Shown in pieces: positions 50,271 to 57,105 of a stretch of 64,000 bases of DNA (within the stretch, counting starts at the first letter, position 1; the number at the start of each line of letters is the position of its first letter). Below the pieces are notes generated by a model. That model was not told the origin of the DNA and searched no databases. It saw nothing but the letters and a program-made list of their open reading frames with translations. The stretch comes from DASRIA01 sp963816975 (GTDB lineage: Bacteria; Actinomycetota; Thermoleophilia; Solirubrobacterales; JBBDJG01): contig CAWFMD010000006.1 of NCBI GenBank assembly GCA_963816975.1, positions 1,364,001 through 1,428,000 on the forward strand, written 5' to 3'. A program made the translations under genes and the position numbers.

Positions 50271-50286
50271 TTGACTCGTCAGTCAA
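50271..50286. promoter_or_regulatory. second copy of the TTGACT-N4-AGTCAA operator
   Basis: TTGACTCGTCAGTCAA has the same 6-bp half-sites as the palindrome at 40761-40776 and a different 4-bp centre. Here pairing extends by two more bases on each side (GG/CC). It lies at the transcription start of the acyl-CoA dehydrogenase gene, a typical repressor position. Confidence 0.7.
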
Positions 50287-50347
50287 CCGCCGCACGGCAT
50301 GGCAGCCCGAGCGTCATGCGGCGGCCGAAGACTTGGAGCCGGAGCGG

Positions 50348-51679
50348 ATGGACTTTCGACTCAGCGACGACAGCCTCGAGTGGCAGCAGTACTGCCGGCA
50401 GTTCGCACGCGAGGTGGTGCGGCCTGCCGCTGCGCAGCACGATCGGGACGAGAGCGTGCCTTACGACGTGATGCAGAAGGCCTACGAGTGGAAGCTCGCC
50501 GGCCTCGAGTGGATCCAGACGCTGCAGACGGACACGGAAGGGCTGAAGGGCGTCATCTACGCCGAGGAGGTCCACTGGGGCTGTGCGGGCATCGCACTCG
50601 CCATCTCCGCCTCCACGCTGTGCGCGGCGGGGATCGCCTCCTCCGGCACACCCGAGCAGATCGGCCGCTGGATCCCCGAGGTGATCGGCAACAAGGACGA
50701 CCCCAAGATCGGGGCCTACGCCGTCACCGAGCCCGCTGCCGGCTCGGACGTGAAGTCGCTGCGCACGACCGCCAAGCGCGACGGCGACGACTGGATCCTG
50801 AACGGCACCAAGACCTTCATCTCGAACGGCGGCATCGCGGATGTGACGGTCGTGGTCGCGACCGTCGACCCGGACCTCGGGCACCGGGGCCAGGCGTCGT
50901 TCATCGTGACCGGCGACAACCCCGGCCTGAAGCTCGGCCACAAGGAGTCCAAGCTCGGCATCCGTGCCTCACAGACCGCAGAGATCGTGCTGGAGGACTG
51001 CCGCGTCCCCGGCGACCACCTGCTGGGCGGCGAGGAGAAGTTGCAGCGCAAGCTCGAGCGGGCCCGCTCGGGCAAGAGCTCTGGTGCCTCCGGCGCGCTG
51101 GCGACGTTCGAGATCACGCGCCCGACCGTCGGCGCCTCTGCGCTGGGCATCGCGCAGGCCGCCTACGAGTGGACTCTCGAGTACCTGCACGGCCGCACCG
51201 AGGACGGGCGTCCCCTGCTCCAGGAGCAGCGCATCCAGCAGGTGCTGGCCGACGTTGCGACCGAGATCGAGGCGGCGCGACTGCTGGTGTGGCGCGCGGC
51301 CTGGATGGGCCGCCATGGTGTGCCGATGACCGGCGGCCAGGGCTCCATGTCCAAGCTCAAGGGCGGCGACGTGGCGATGTGGGCCACCACGGAGTTGATG
51401 GACCTGGTCGGGCCCGCCGCGCAGTCGATGGACTATCCGCTCGAGAAGTGGTTCCGCGACGCCAAGATCTACCAGATCTTCGAGGGCACGGCGCAGATCC
51501 AGCGGCTGGTCATCGCCCGCATGCAGACGACCGAGTACACCGAGCGGCTGCAGTTCGCGCAGGAGGTGGCGGCCGCCGCCCAGGGCCAGGGGTCCGGCAA
51601 CGGTGTCGTCTCGCAGGCGCCGGGCAACGCTCCGTCGGAGCAGCCCGCCGGCGCCGAGGCGCAGCGTGTCCCTGCCTAG
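50348..51679 (+). CDS. acyl-CoA dehydrogenase
   Basis: A 443-residue flavoprotein with the signature AYAVTEPAAGSDVKSLRT and KLGIRASQTAEIVLEDCRVPGDHLLG. The catalytic Glu is in YQIFEGTAQIQRLVIARM. About 40 Gln/Gly/Ala-rich residues extend the C-terminus. ATG 50348 has GGAGCGG just upstream, and the longer in-frame ORF would start inside the operator. It is a single-gene unit under the same operator as the thiolase and hydroxyacyl-CoA dehydrogenase genes. Confidence 0.92.
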   Translation: MDFRLSDDSLEWQQYCRQFAREVVRPAAAQHDRDESVPYDVMQKAYEWKLAGLEWIQTLQTDTEGLKGVIYAEEVHWGCAGIALAISASTLCAAGIASSGTPEQIGRWIPEVIGNKDDPKIGAYAVTEPAAGSDVKSLRTTAKRDGDDWILNGTKTFISNGGIADVTVVVATVDPDLGHRGQASFIVTGDNPGLKLGHKESKLGIRASQTAEIVLEDCRVPGDHLLGGEEKLQRKLERARSGKSSGASGALATFEITRPTVGASALGIAQAAYEWTLEYLHGRTEDGRPLLQEQRIQQVLADVATEIEAARLLVWRAAWMGRHGVPMTGGQGSMSKLKGGDVAMWATTELMDLVGPAAQSMDYPLEKWFRDAKIYQIFEGTAQIQRLVIARMQTTEYTERLQFAQEVAAAAQGQGSGNGVVSQAPGNAPSEQPAGAEAQRVPA

Positions 51680-51687
51680 CGCGCAAG

Positions 51688-51704
51688 AGATGTAAGCAAC
51701 ATCT
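51688..51704. promoter_or_regulatory. perfect inverted repeat in the cation transporter promoter
   Basis: AGATGT-N5-ACATCT abuts the -10 box TAGCCT (51704-51709), lying in the -35/-10 spacer. This is the usual site for a metal-responsive repressor of ArsR/SmtB or MerR type. The regulator is not encoded nearby. Confidence 0.6.
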
Positions 51705-51709
51705 AGCCT
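51704..51709 (+). promoter_or_regulatory. -10 element of the leaderless cation transporter gene
   Basis: TAGCCT is followed by exactly 7 nt and ATG 51717; no ribosome-binding site is present. Confidence 0.55.
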
Positions 51710-51716
51710 GAGCGCG

Positions 51717-52628
51717 ATGGCGCACGCGCACTCCCACGGGCTCGACGCGCGCCGGGCCGGCAACCGCTCGCGGATGGCGATCGCGCTCGCGATCAACGTC
51801 GTGCTGCTGGTGGGCACCGTGGTTGGCGGGATCCTGACGGACTCGCTGGCGCTGTTGGCCGACGCCGGGCACCTGCTGTCGGACGTCGGGGCGATCGTGA
51901 TCGGCCTGGCCGCCGCCCGCCTGGCGGCGCGCGCCCCGACCCCCGCGCGCACTTTCGGGCTGCAGCGCAGCGAGGTGCTGGGCGCGCTTGCCAACGGCGT
52001 GCTGCTGGTCGTGATCGCGGTGCTGATCGTGGTCGAGGCGGTCGGGCGGTTCGGGTCCGCGCCCGACGTGTCGGGCGGCGGGGTGCTGGCGGTCGGCCTG
52101 GCCGGCCTGGCCGGCAACATCGCGGCCACCTGGGTGCTCGCCGCGGGGGATCGCGCCGACCTCAACCTCGAGGGCGTGCTGCGGCACTCCGCGGCGGACG
52201 CGCTCAGCTCGATCGGCGTCGTGGTGGCGGCGATCCTGATCCTGGCCGCGGGCTGGGACGAGGCGGACCCGCTCGCCAGCCTCCTGATCGCGGGGCTGAT
52301 CCTCGTGGGCTCCTGGCGGCTGTTGAAGGAACCGGTCGACGTGCTGCTCGAGGCGGCGCCGCAGGGGACGGACGTGTCGGCGATCGGCACCGCGATGGCG
52401 GCCGAGCGTGACGTGGTCGAGGTCCACGACCTGCACGTCTGGACCGTCACGTCGGGGTTCCCGGCGCTCAGCGCGCACGTCGTGGTCTGTCCCGGCTGTG
52501 ATCGCGATCGCGTGCTGCGGCGTGTGGAGGCGCTCCTGCGCGAGCGCTTCGGCATCACGCACGCGACCCTGCAGATGGTCGAGCACACTGCGGGTGACGG
52601 CCTGATCCAGGTCGAGCGCCGGGACTGA
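51717..52628 (+). CDS. cation diffusion facilitator (CzcD/ZitB-type) transporter
   Basis: A 303-residue CDF exporter of Zn/Co/Cd in exchange for protons. Six membrane helices are visible. The transport-site residues are in LLADAGHLLSDVG (helix II) and LRHSAADALSS (helix V). A short His-rich N-terminus (MAHAHSHG) and a C-terminal cytoplasmic ferredoxin-like domain (about 210-303, with EVHDLHVWTVTSG) complete it. Leaderless ATG; an inverted repeat at the promoter suggests control by a metal sensor. Confidence 0.92.
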   Translation: MAHAHSHGLDARRAGNRSRMAIALAINVVLLVGTVVGGILTDSLALLADAGHLLSDVGAIVIGLAAARLAARAPTPARTFGLQRSEVLGALANGVLLVVIAVLIVVEAVGRFGSAPDVSGGGVLAVGLAGLAGNIAATWVLAAGDRADLNLEGVLRHSAADALSSIGVVVAAILILAAGWDEADPLASLLIAGLILVGSWRLLKEPVDVLLEAAPQGTDVSAIGTAMAAERDVVEVHDLHVWTVTSGFPALSAHVVVCPGCDRDRVLRRVEALLRERFGITHATLQMVEHTAGDGLIQVERRD

Positions 52629-52648
52629 CCCGGCCGGCCCGGGCTGAG

Positions 52649-53464
52649 TCAGATGATCACCGGCACGGTGCCGCCGTCGACGCTCCACGCCGCCCCGGCC
52701 ACATAGGACGCGCGCTCCGAGCACAGGAACACGATCGCGCCCGCGATCTCCCCGGGTTCGGCCATGCGGCCGATCGGCCGCCCGGCGCCGGACTTCAGCA
52801 TCGCCTCCTGCGCGCCCGCCAGGCCCGAGAGGGCGGCCGACTGGTCGGCCAGCCCGCCCGCGCCGACCCACAATTCGGATTTGGTCGGCCCGGGGCACAC
52901 CGCGTTGACGAGCACGCCGTCCGGCGCGCAGCGATCCGCCCACAGGCGTGAGAGTGAAAGCTGGGCGGCCTTGGCCACGGAGTACTCGGGCATGTTGGCG
53001 GACGGGCGCTTGCCCGCCGTGCTCGCGACATTCACCACGCGGCCCCAGCGGCGCGCGCGCATCCCCGGCACGAGCGCGCGCATCGCGCGGTGCGACGCCA
53101 TCACGTTCAGCTCCCATGCGGCGCTCCAGTCCTCGTCGGGGACGTCGTCGAGGTCGCGCCAGCGCGCGGTGCCCGCGTTGTTGACGAGCACGTCGGGCTC
53201 GCCCAGGTCTGTGCGGGCCGCGCCGAGCATGCGCTCCCCGGCATCGGCGTCGGTCACGTCGCAGCGCAGGGCCGCGGCGCGGCCGCCCGCAGCGCGGCCG
53301 CCCGCAGCGCGGCATGTCTCGAGCGCTTGCGCGAGCGCATCGGGCGAGCGCGCCACGAGCAGCACCGCAGCACCCTCCTCACACAGCGCCAGCGAGGTCG
53401 CCAGCCCGATGCCGCGGCTCGCGCCGGTCACGACGCACACCTTTCCTCCCAGGCCCAGATCCAC
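52649..53464 (-). CDS. short-chain dehydrogenase/reductase
   Basis: A 271-residue classical SDR. TGASRGIG at the NAD(P) loop, NNAGTARWRD, catalytic Ser in VNVASTAG, YSVAKAA with Tyr and Lys, and the C-terminal CSERASYVAGAAWSVDGGT are clear. The substrate is unknown. Residues GGRAAGGRAA reflect a 15-bp tandem duplication. GTG 53464 is chosen since TAGACT lies exactly 7 nt upstream on the minus strand. A short GC-rich inverted repeat (52625-52652) covers both this stop and that of the convergent transporter. Confidence 0.9.
   Translation of the reverse strand: MDLGLGGKVCVVTGASRGIGLATSLALCEEGAAVLLVARSPDALAQALETCRAAGGRAAGGRAAALRCDVTDADAGERMLGAARTDLGEPDVLVNNAGTARWRDLDDVPDEDWSAAWELNVMASHRAMRALVPGMRARRWGRVVNVASTAGKRPSANMPEYSVAKAAQLSLSRLWADRCAPDGVLVNAVCPGPTKSELWVGAGGLADQSAALSGLAGAQEAMLKSGAGRPIGRMAEPGEIAGAIVFLCSERASYVAGAAWSVDGGTVPVII
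53280..53309. repeat. 15-bp in-frame tandem duplication in the SDR gene
   Basis: GGCCGCCCGCAGCGC occurs twice in succession and encodes two copies of GGRAA on the minus strand. It lies in a surface loop between two strands of the SDR fold and is unlikely to harm the protein. Confidence 0.7.
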
Positions 53465-53471
53465 GCGCAGC

Positions 53472-53477
53472 AGTCTA
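53472..53477 (-). promoter_or_regulatory. -10 element of the SDR gene (leaderless)
   Basis: On the minus strand TAGACT, then GCTGCGC (7 nt), then GTG 53464. Confidence 0.55.
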
Positions 53478-53545
53478 GGACTGGGCGCAATCTCTCGTGC
53501 AGCGGCGCGGCGCAGGGCAGGAAAACGCGCCGGCCCGCGTCTTGC

Positions 53546-53554
53546 TGCTAAGGT
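53546..53554 (+). promoter_or_regulatory. extended -10 promoter upstream of the c-di-AMP riboswitch
   Basis: TGCTAAGGT (TG-N-TAAGGT) predicts a start near 53561, shortly before the riboswitch. No clear -35 is seen. Confidence 0.4.
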
Positions 53555-53591
53555 TCCCGCGCTTTTGCAGGCAAATCAGTTCTGGGAGGTA

Positions 53592-53784
53592 CGAACCTTC
53601 TCGAGCCGCTGAGTTCTCCCCGTGGCGGCCAGGACGGCCAAGCGGGGCGAAGCGGGGGAACCAAAGGCCAGCAGTGGGCGCCGGTTGGCGCCCTCGGGGC
53701 TAATCGCCGCGAGCCTCTTCGACGGTGTAGCGCCAGCTCTTCCGGCGCGAGTCCGACAGCTAACCCCGTAAGCGTTGGAAAGAG
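53592..53784 (+). promoter_or_regulatory. cyclic di-AMP riboswitch (ydaO-yuaA type)
   Basis: The 5' leader of the M23 peptidase gene holds the diagnostic ydaO elements in order: CCGCTGAGTTCT (near 53606), GGGGGAACCAAA (53654-53665), GGGGCTAATCGCC (53696-53708), and CCGACAGCTAACCCCG (53753-53768), then GTAAGCGTTGG (53768-53778). A variable hairpin GGGCGCC/GGCGCCC lies at about 53676-53693. This family binds two c-di-AMP molecules and usually turns expression off. In actinobacteria it commonly controls cell-wall hydrolases, as here. It ends right at the ribosome-binding region, so control may be translational or through transcription. Confidence 0.88.
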
Positions 53785-53786
53785 AC

Positions 53787-55034
53787 ATGGTGGATCCAAG
53801 CCCTTCGGGCCCCAGCAGGGGCCTCGCACGAACAACCGATGCTCGTACGCCAAGGCAGGCAGCCGCGCTCGCGGCTGGGCTGTTGTTGAGCGCCCTCGCG
53901 CTCATCGCCCTTGCTCCCGATGCGTCGCGCTCCGCATCGCTCCAGGCGATCCAGGCGAACATCACCGAGAAGCAGGACGCGATCGAGAATGCGCAGGCGC
54001 AGGAGGGCGTGCTCACCGGCGACATCAGCGCGCTGTCCCGGCGAATCCGCACGCTCACGCGAGAGATCGGGTCGCTGCGCCGGCGTGAGGCGCGCGTCCA
54101 GAACACGCTCGACGCGCGGCGCGCGCAGCTCGCCCGTGTGCAGGCGCGCTACCAGGTCGAGCACCGGCGATTCGTGCGCTTGCGCAGGGAGCTGCACCGC
54201 TCGCAGATCGTGCTGGCGCAGCGCCTGATCGAGATCTACAAGTCGGACCAGCCGGACATGCTGTCGGTGATCCTCGAGTCCGACGGCTTCAACGATCTGC
54301 TCGTGCGCGCCGACTACATGAGCGCGATCGGCGAGCAGGACTCCGTGATCGTCGACAAGGTGCGTGCCCTGAAGAAGAAGTCCGCGCAGAAGCGGCTGCT
54401 GCTCGTCGTGCTGAAGTCGCAGGCCGAGGTGGCGGTGCGGGTGATCGAGGCAAAGCAGCGCGAGCTCGAGCAGGCACGCGCGGCGATCCAGGCCAACGAA
54501 GCCGATCTCGCATCGGCGCGGCGCTACAAGTTCGGCAAGCTCGGCAACGTGAAGGCGCATCGCCATGAGCTGGAGGGTGACCTGCGCGAGTTGCAGGCCG
54601 CGTCGGCCCAGGTGACGAACCAGCTGCAGGCCGGGGGCCCCGCGCCCGCGGGCCCGATCCGCCAGGGCGGAGGGGGGTACATCTGGCCGGTGAACGGCCC
54701 GGTCGTGTCGCCCTTCGGGATGCGCTGGGGGCGCCTGCACGCGGGCGTCGACATCGCGGTGCCGGCCGGCACGCCGATTCGGGCCGCGGCCAGCGGCACG
54801 GTCGCGATGGCGGGGTGGATGGGCGGCTACGGGCAGTACACGTGCATCCAGCACGGCGGTGGCGTCGCCACCTGCTACGCACACCAGTCGTCGATCGGGG
54901 TCGGCGCGGGCGCGAGCGTCAAGCAGGGCCAGGTGATCGGGTCGGTCGGTTGCACCGGTCACTGCTTCGGCGACCACCTGCACTTCGAGGTCCGGATCAA
55001 CGGGTCCCCGGTGGACCCGATGGGCTACCTCTAG
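53787..55034 (+). CDS. M23 family peptidoglycan endopeptidase with coiled coil (EnvC/NlpD-like)
   Basis: A 415-residue exported murein hydrolase or hydrolase activator. A signal peptide spans about 23-50 (QAAALAAGLLLSALALIALAPDASRSAS). A long coiled coil (about 52-280, with LQAIQANITEKQDAIENAQ) follows. The LytM domain (about 295-415) has the zinc motif HAGVD and the HLHFEV strand, so it is probably active. ATG 53787 is preferred to TTG 53775, which lies in the riboswitch 3' end. The c-di-AMP riboswitch before it ties wall turnover to DisA activity. Confidence 0.93.
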   Translation: MVDPSPSGPSRGLARTTDARTPRQAAALAAGLLLSALALIALAPDASRSASLQAIQANITEKQDAIENAQAQEGVLTGDISALSRRIRTLTREIGSLRRREARVQNTLDARRAQLARVQARYQVEHRRFVRLRRELHRSQIVLAQRLIEIYKSDQPDMLSVILESDGFNDLLVRADYMSAIGEQDSVIVDKVRALKKKSAQKRLLLVVLKSQAEVAVRVIEAKQRELEQARAAIQANEADLASARRYKFGKLGNVKAHRHELEGDLRELQAASAQVTNQLQAGGPAPAGPIRQGGGGYIWPVNGPVVSPFGMRWGRLHAGVDIAVPAGTPIRAAASGTVAMAGWMGGYGQYTCIQHGGGVATCYAHQSSIGVGAGASVKQGQVIGSVGCTGHCFGDHLHFEVRINGSPVDPMGYL

Positions 55035-55428
55035 GCGCCGGCGGGGGGTGGCGCTCCGCCGCCGGCCAGCCTCATCAGCAGCTGGTCGAGCCATCCGCTG
55101 TCTCGCAGGCCGCGCACGATGTTGTGCTGCTCCGAGCGCACGGGATGCAGCGGCACCTGCGTCAGGTGACCGATCCGCTCCGCGTGAGCGCGGTCGAGTT
55201 GGTTGTCGGCCCCGTAGTAGACGTGCGCTGGGCGGAGTCCCGCACGAAAGCAGCCTTCAGCCCGAGCCGCGAGATGGTCCGGAACAGCTCGAAGGGGGGA
55301 GCTCCGAACGCCCGCCGGAGCCCACCGAAGACCACGACCATGTGCGGTGAGTCATGGTCGAGATCGACGAGCATGCCGGCATCGGGGTTGCGAATCCCCT
55401 GCAAGATTGCGTTGTCGTTGCCCGGCAT
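55031..55428 (-). pseudogene. short hypothetical gene broken by a frameshift
   Basis: From ATG 55428 the minus strand encodes MPGNDNAILQGIRNPDAGM, then DSPHMVVVFGGLRRAF and LKAAFVRDSA. Beyond the GGG run at 55230-55232 the sensible frame shifts by one, continuing HVYYGADNQLDRAHAERIGHL and GLRDSGWLDQLL to a TAG at 55031-55033. One extra base in the run would restore a 132-residue protein. The VVVFGG and FVRDS strands hint at an alpha/beta fold but no family is recognised. GATACT lies 8 nt before the ATG. The restored stop overlaps the convergent M23 gene. Confidence 0.55.
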
Positions 55429-55468
55429 TGGCGTGCAGTATCGCGCCCAAGCGCGATAATCGCCGCCC

Positions 55469-56230
55469 GTGCAGCCCGAGATCCAGCTAGGCCCGCTCGA
55501 GCTGAAGACGTTCGGGCTGATGTTCGCGCTCGGCTTCCTGGCCGCGGGCGCGGTGATCGCGCGCCGTTTCCTGGAGCTCGAGAAGCCTGCCGACTGGGCG
55601 TACGAGATGACCTTCTCGGCGCTGCTCGGCGGCCTCGTGGGCGCGCGTGTCTACTACCTCGCCGAGAACTGGTCGGACGTCCACGACGACTTGCTCGGCA
55701 ACGTCTTCTCCGGATCCGGGCTGGTGTGGTACGGGGGAGCGATCGGGGGCGCGCTCGCAGTGTTCGCGTGGGCGTGGTGGCGTGGGTTCCTGTCGCTCGC
55801 GTTGCTCGACGTGGCGGCGGTGCCGCTCGCCCTCGGATATGCGATCGGACGCGTGGGATGCCAGCTGTCGGGCGACGGCGACTACGGTCGCGCGTCCGAC
55901 CTACCGTGGGCGATGTCGTACCCCGACGGGACGGTTCCGACCAACGAGCAGGTCCACCCGACACCCGTCTACGAGACGCTCGCAATGGGACTGGTCGCCT
56001 GGCTGCTGTGGCAATGGCGCGACCGGTTCAGGCCCGGCGTGCTGTTCGCGCTCTACCTGGTGCTGGCTGGGCTGGAGCGCTTTCTGGTCGAGTTCGTACG
56101 GCGCAACGAGGACACGGTCGCCGGCCTCACGACGCCGCAGGTGGAGAGCCTCGTGCTGATGTGCGTGGGCGTCGCGTGGATCGTGGTGGTTCGCCACCGC
56201 AAGGGCGGGCTCTCGCCCCAGCCGGCCTGA
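55469..56230 (+). CDS. lgt: prolipoprotein diacylglyceryl transferase
   Basis: A 253-residue membrane enzyme that attaches diacylglycerol to the lipobox Cys of prelipoproteins. The Lgt signature GRVGCQLSGDGDYGRASDLPWAM is present, with HPTPVYETLAMGLVAWLLW and GLERFLVEFVRRNED as further conserved blocks. Seven hydrophobic segments are visible. GTG 55469 lies 8 nt after GATAAT. It would process the lipoproteins at 31.1 kb and 49.0 kb. Confidence 0.95.
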   Translation: MQPEIQLGPLELKTFGLMFALGFLAAGAVIARRFLELEKPADWAYEMTFSALLGGLVGARVYYLAENWSDVHDDLLGNVFSGSGLVWYGGAIGGALAVFAWAWWRGFLSLALLDVAAVPLALGYAIGRVGCQLSGDGDYGRASDLPWAMSYPDGTVPTNEQVHPTPVYETLAMGLVAWLLWQWRDRFRPGVLFALYLVLAGLERFLVEFVRRNEDTVAGLTTPQVESLVLMCVGVAWIVVVRHRKGGLSPQPA

Positions 56231-56248
56231 TCGATCGTCACACAGCCA

Positions 56249-56283
56249 GGCGACGACGACGCCTCCCGTCGATCGTCGTCGCC
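56249..56283. terminator. bidirectional terminator hairpin between lgt and the hydrolase gene
   Basis: GGCGACGACGA (56249-56259) pairs perfectly with TCGTCGTCGCC (56273-56283), followed by CTTTCCC. It lies between convergent genes. Confidence 0.6.
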
Positions 56284-56348
56284 CTTTCCCGGGCATCCTC
56301 CCTGTCCTCTACATAGCACCGACGCAGCCGCCTGGGGCGCGGGTTCGC

Positions 56349-57092
56349 CTACATCACTCGGGCGAGCCAGCGCAGCGACTCGCCCTGCAGCTCTGCGTCG
56401 TGCTGGGCCGAGCGGTGGTCGCCGCCCTCGAGCAGGACCAGGCGCTTGGGCTCGGAGGCCAGCTCGAAGAGCTGCTCCGAGTGCGTGTAGGGGACGACTT
56501 CGTCACCGCGCGCGTGGATCAGCAGCAGCGGCTTGGAGCCCATCCGCTGGACGGCCTCGCCGACGTCACTGGTCTCCAGCCAGCCGGCGAGTGAGGGGGC
56601 GTCGATCCGCATCTCCGCCAGCGCGCTCCCCGCCGCCGCCGGCTTTCCCTCTGCGATTCGTCGCACGTCGGCGGCCAGCATCCACTCGGCGGCCGGGCAG
56701 ATCGCGACGACGGCCGCGACGCGCCGGCTGGCCGCTCCCGCATGGATTGCCATCAGTCCGCCCATGCTGGAGCCACGCGCCGCGACCCTGCGTTCGTCCA
56801 CCTCGGGCCGCGCGGCGAGCCACTCCGCGAGCAGGCGCAGGTCGTCCACGACCGTGGGGTCGAGGTCGCCGTCCGTCTCCCCGTGGCCGCGGTTGTCGAA
56901 CGTCAGCGCCACGAAGCCGTGGTTCACGGCGGCGCGCGCGAAGTCCGCGTGATTCTCCTTGCGCGAGCCTGCACCGTGCATGACCATCACGGCGGGCCAC
57001 GGTCCTGTCCCGGCAGGGCGCCACAGGCACCACGCGATGCCCGCGAGGCTGCCCGTCTCGTCCGGCGGCTGGATGTTCAACTCTGCGGTCAT
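56349..57092 (-). CDS. alpha/beta hydrolase (dienelactone-hydrolase-like)
   Basis: A 247-residue serine hydrolase. The oxyanion loop HGAGSRKENHADFA is near residue 40, the nucleophile elbow is GSSMGG (about 108), the acid is near ARGDEVVPYTHS, and the His is in EGGDHRSAQHD. The substrate is unknown. ATG 57092 is picked; CATACT lies about 10 nt upstream on the minus strand. The promoter region of 20 nt is shared with the divergent lysA. Confidence 0.88.
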   Translation of the reverse strand: MTAELNIQPPDETGSLAGIAWCLWRPAGTGPWPAVMVMHGAGSRKENHADFARAAVNHGFVALTFDNRGHGETDGDLDPTVVDDLRLLAEWLAARPEVDERRVAARGSSMGGLMAIHAGAASRRVAAVVAICPAAEWMLAADVRRIAEGKPAAAGSALAEMRIDAPSLAGWLETSDVGEAVQRMGSKPLLLIHARGDEVVPYTHSEQLFELASEPKRLVLLEGGDHRSAQHDAELQGESLRWLARVM

Positions 57093-57095
57093 AAT
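57090..57095 (+). promoter_or_regulatory. -10 element of lysA
   Basis: CATAAT lies 10 nt before ATG 57106, predicting a leader of only a few nucleotides. It overlaps the start codon of the divergent hydrolase gene. Confidence 0.4.
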
Positions 57096-57105
57096 GCGCG
57101 GCAGT

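Noticed and set aside
53280..53309. Repeat array or CRISPR
   Set aside because: Only two 15-bp copies within a coding frame; no spacers and no cas genes.
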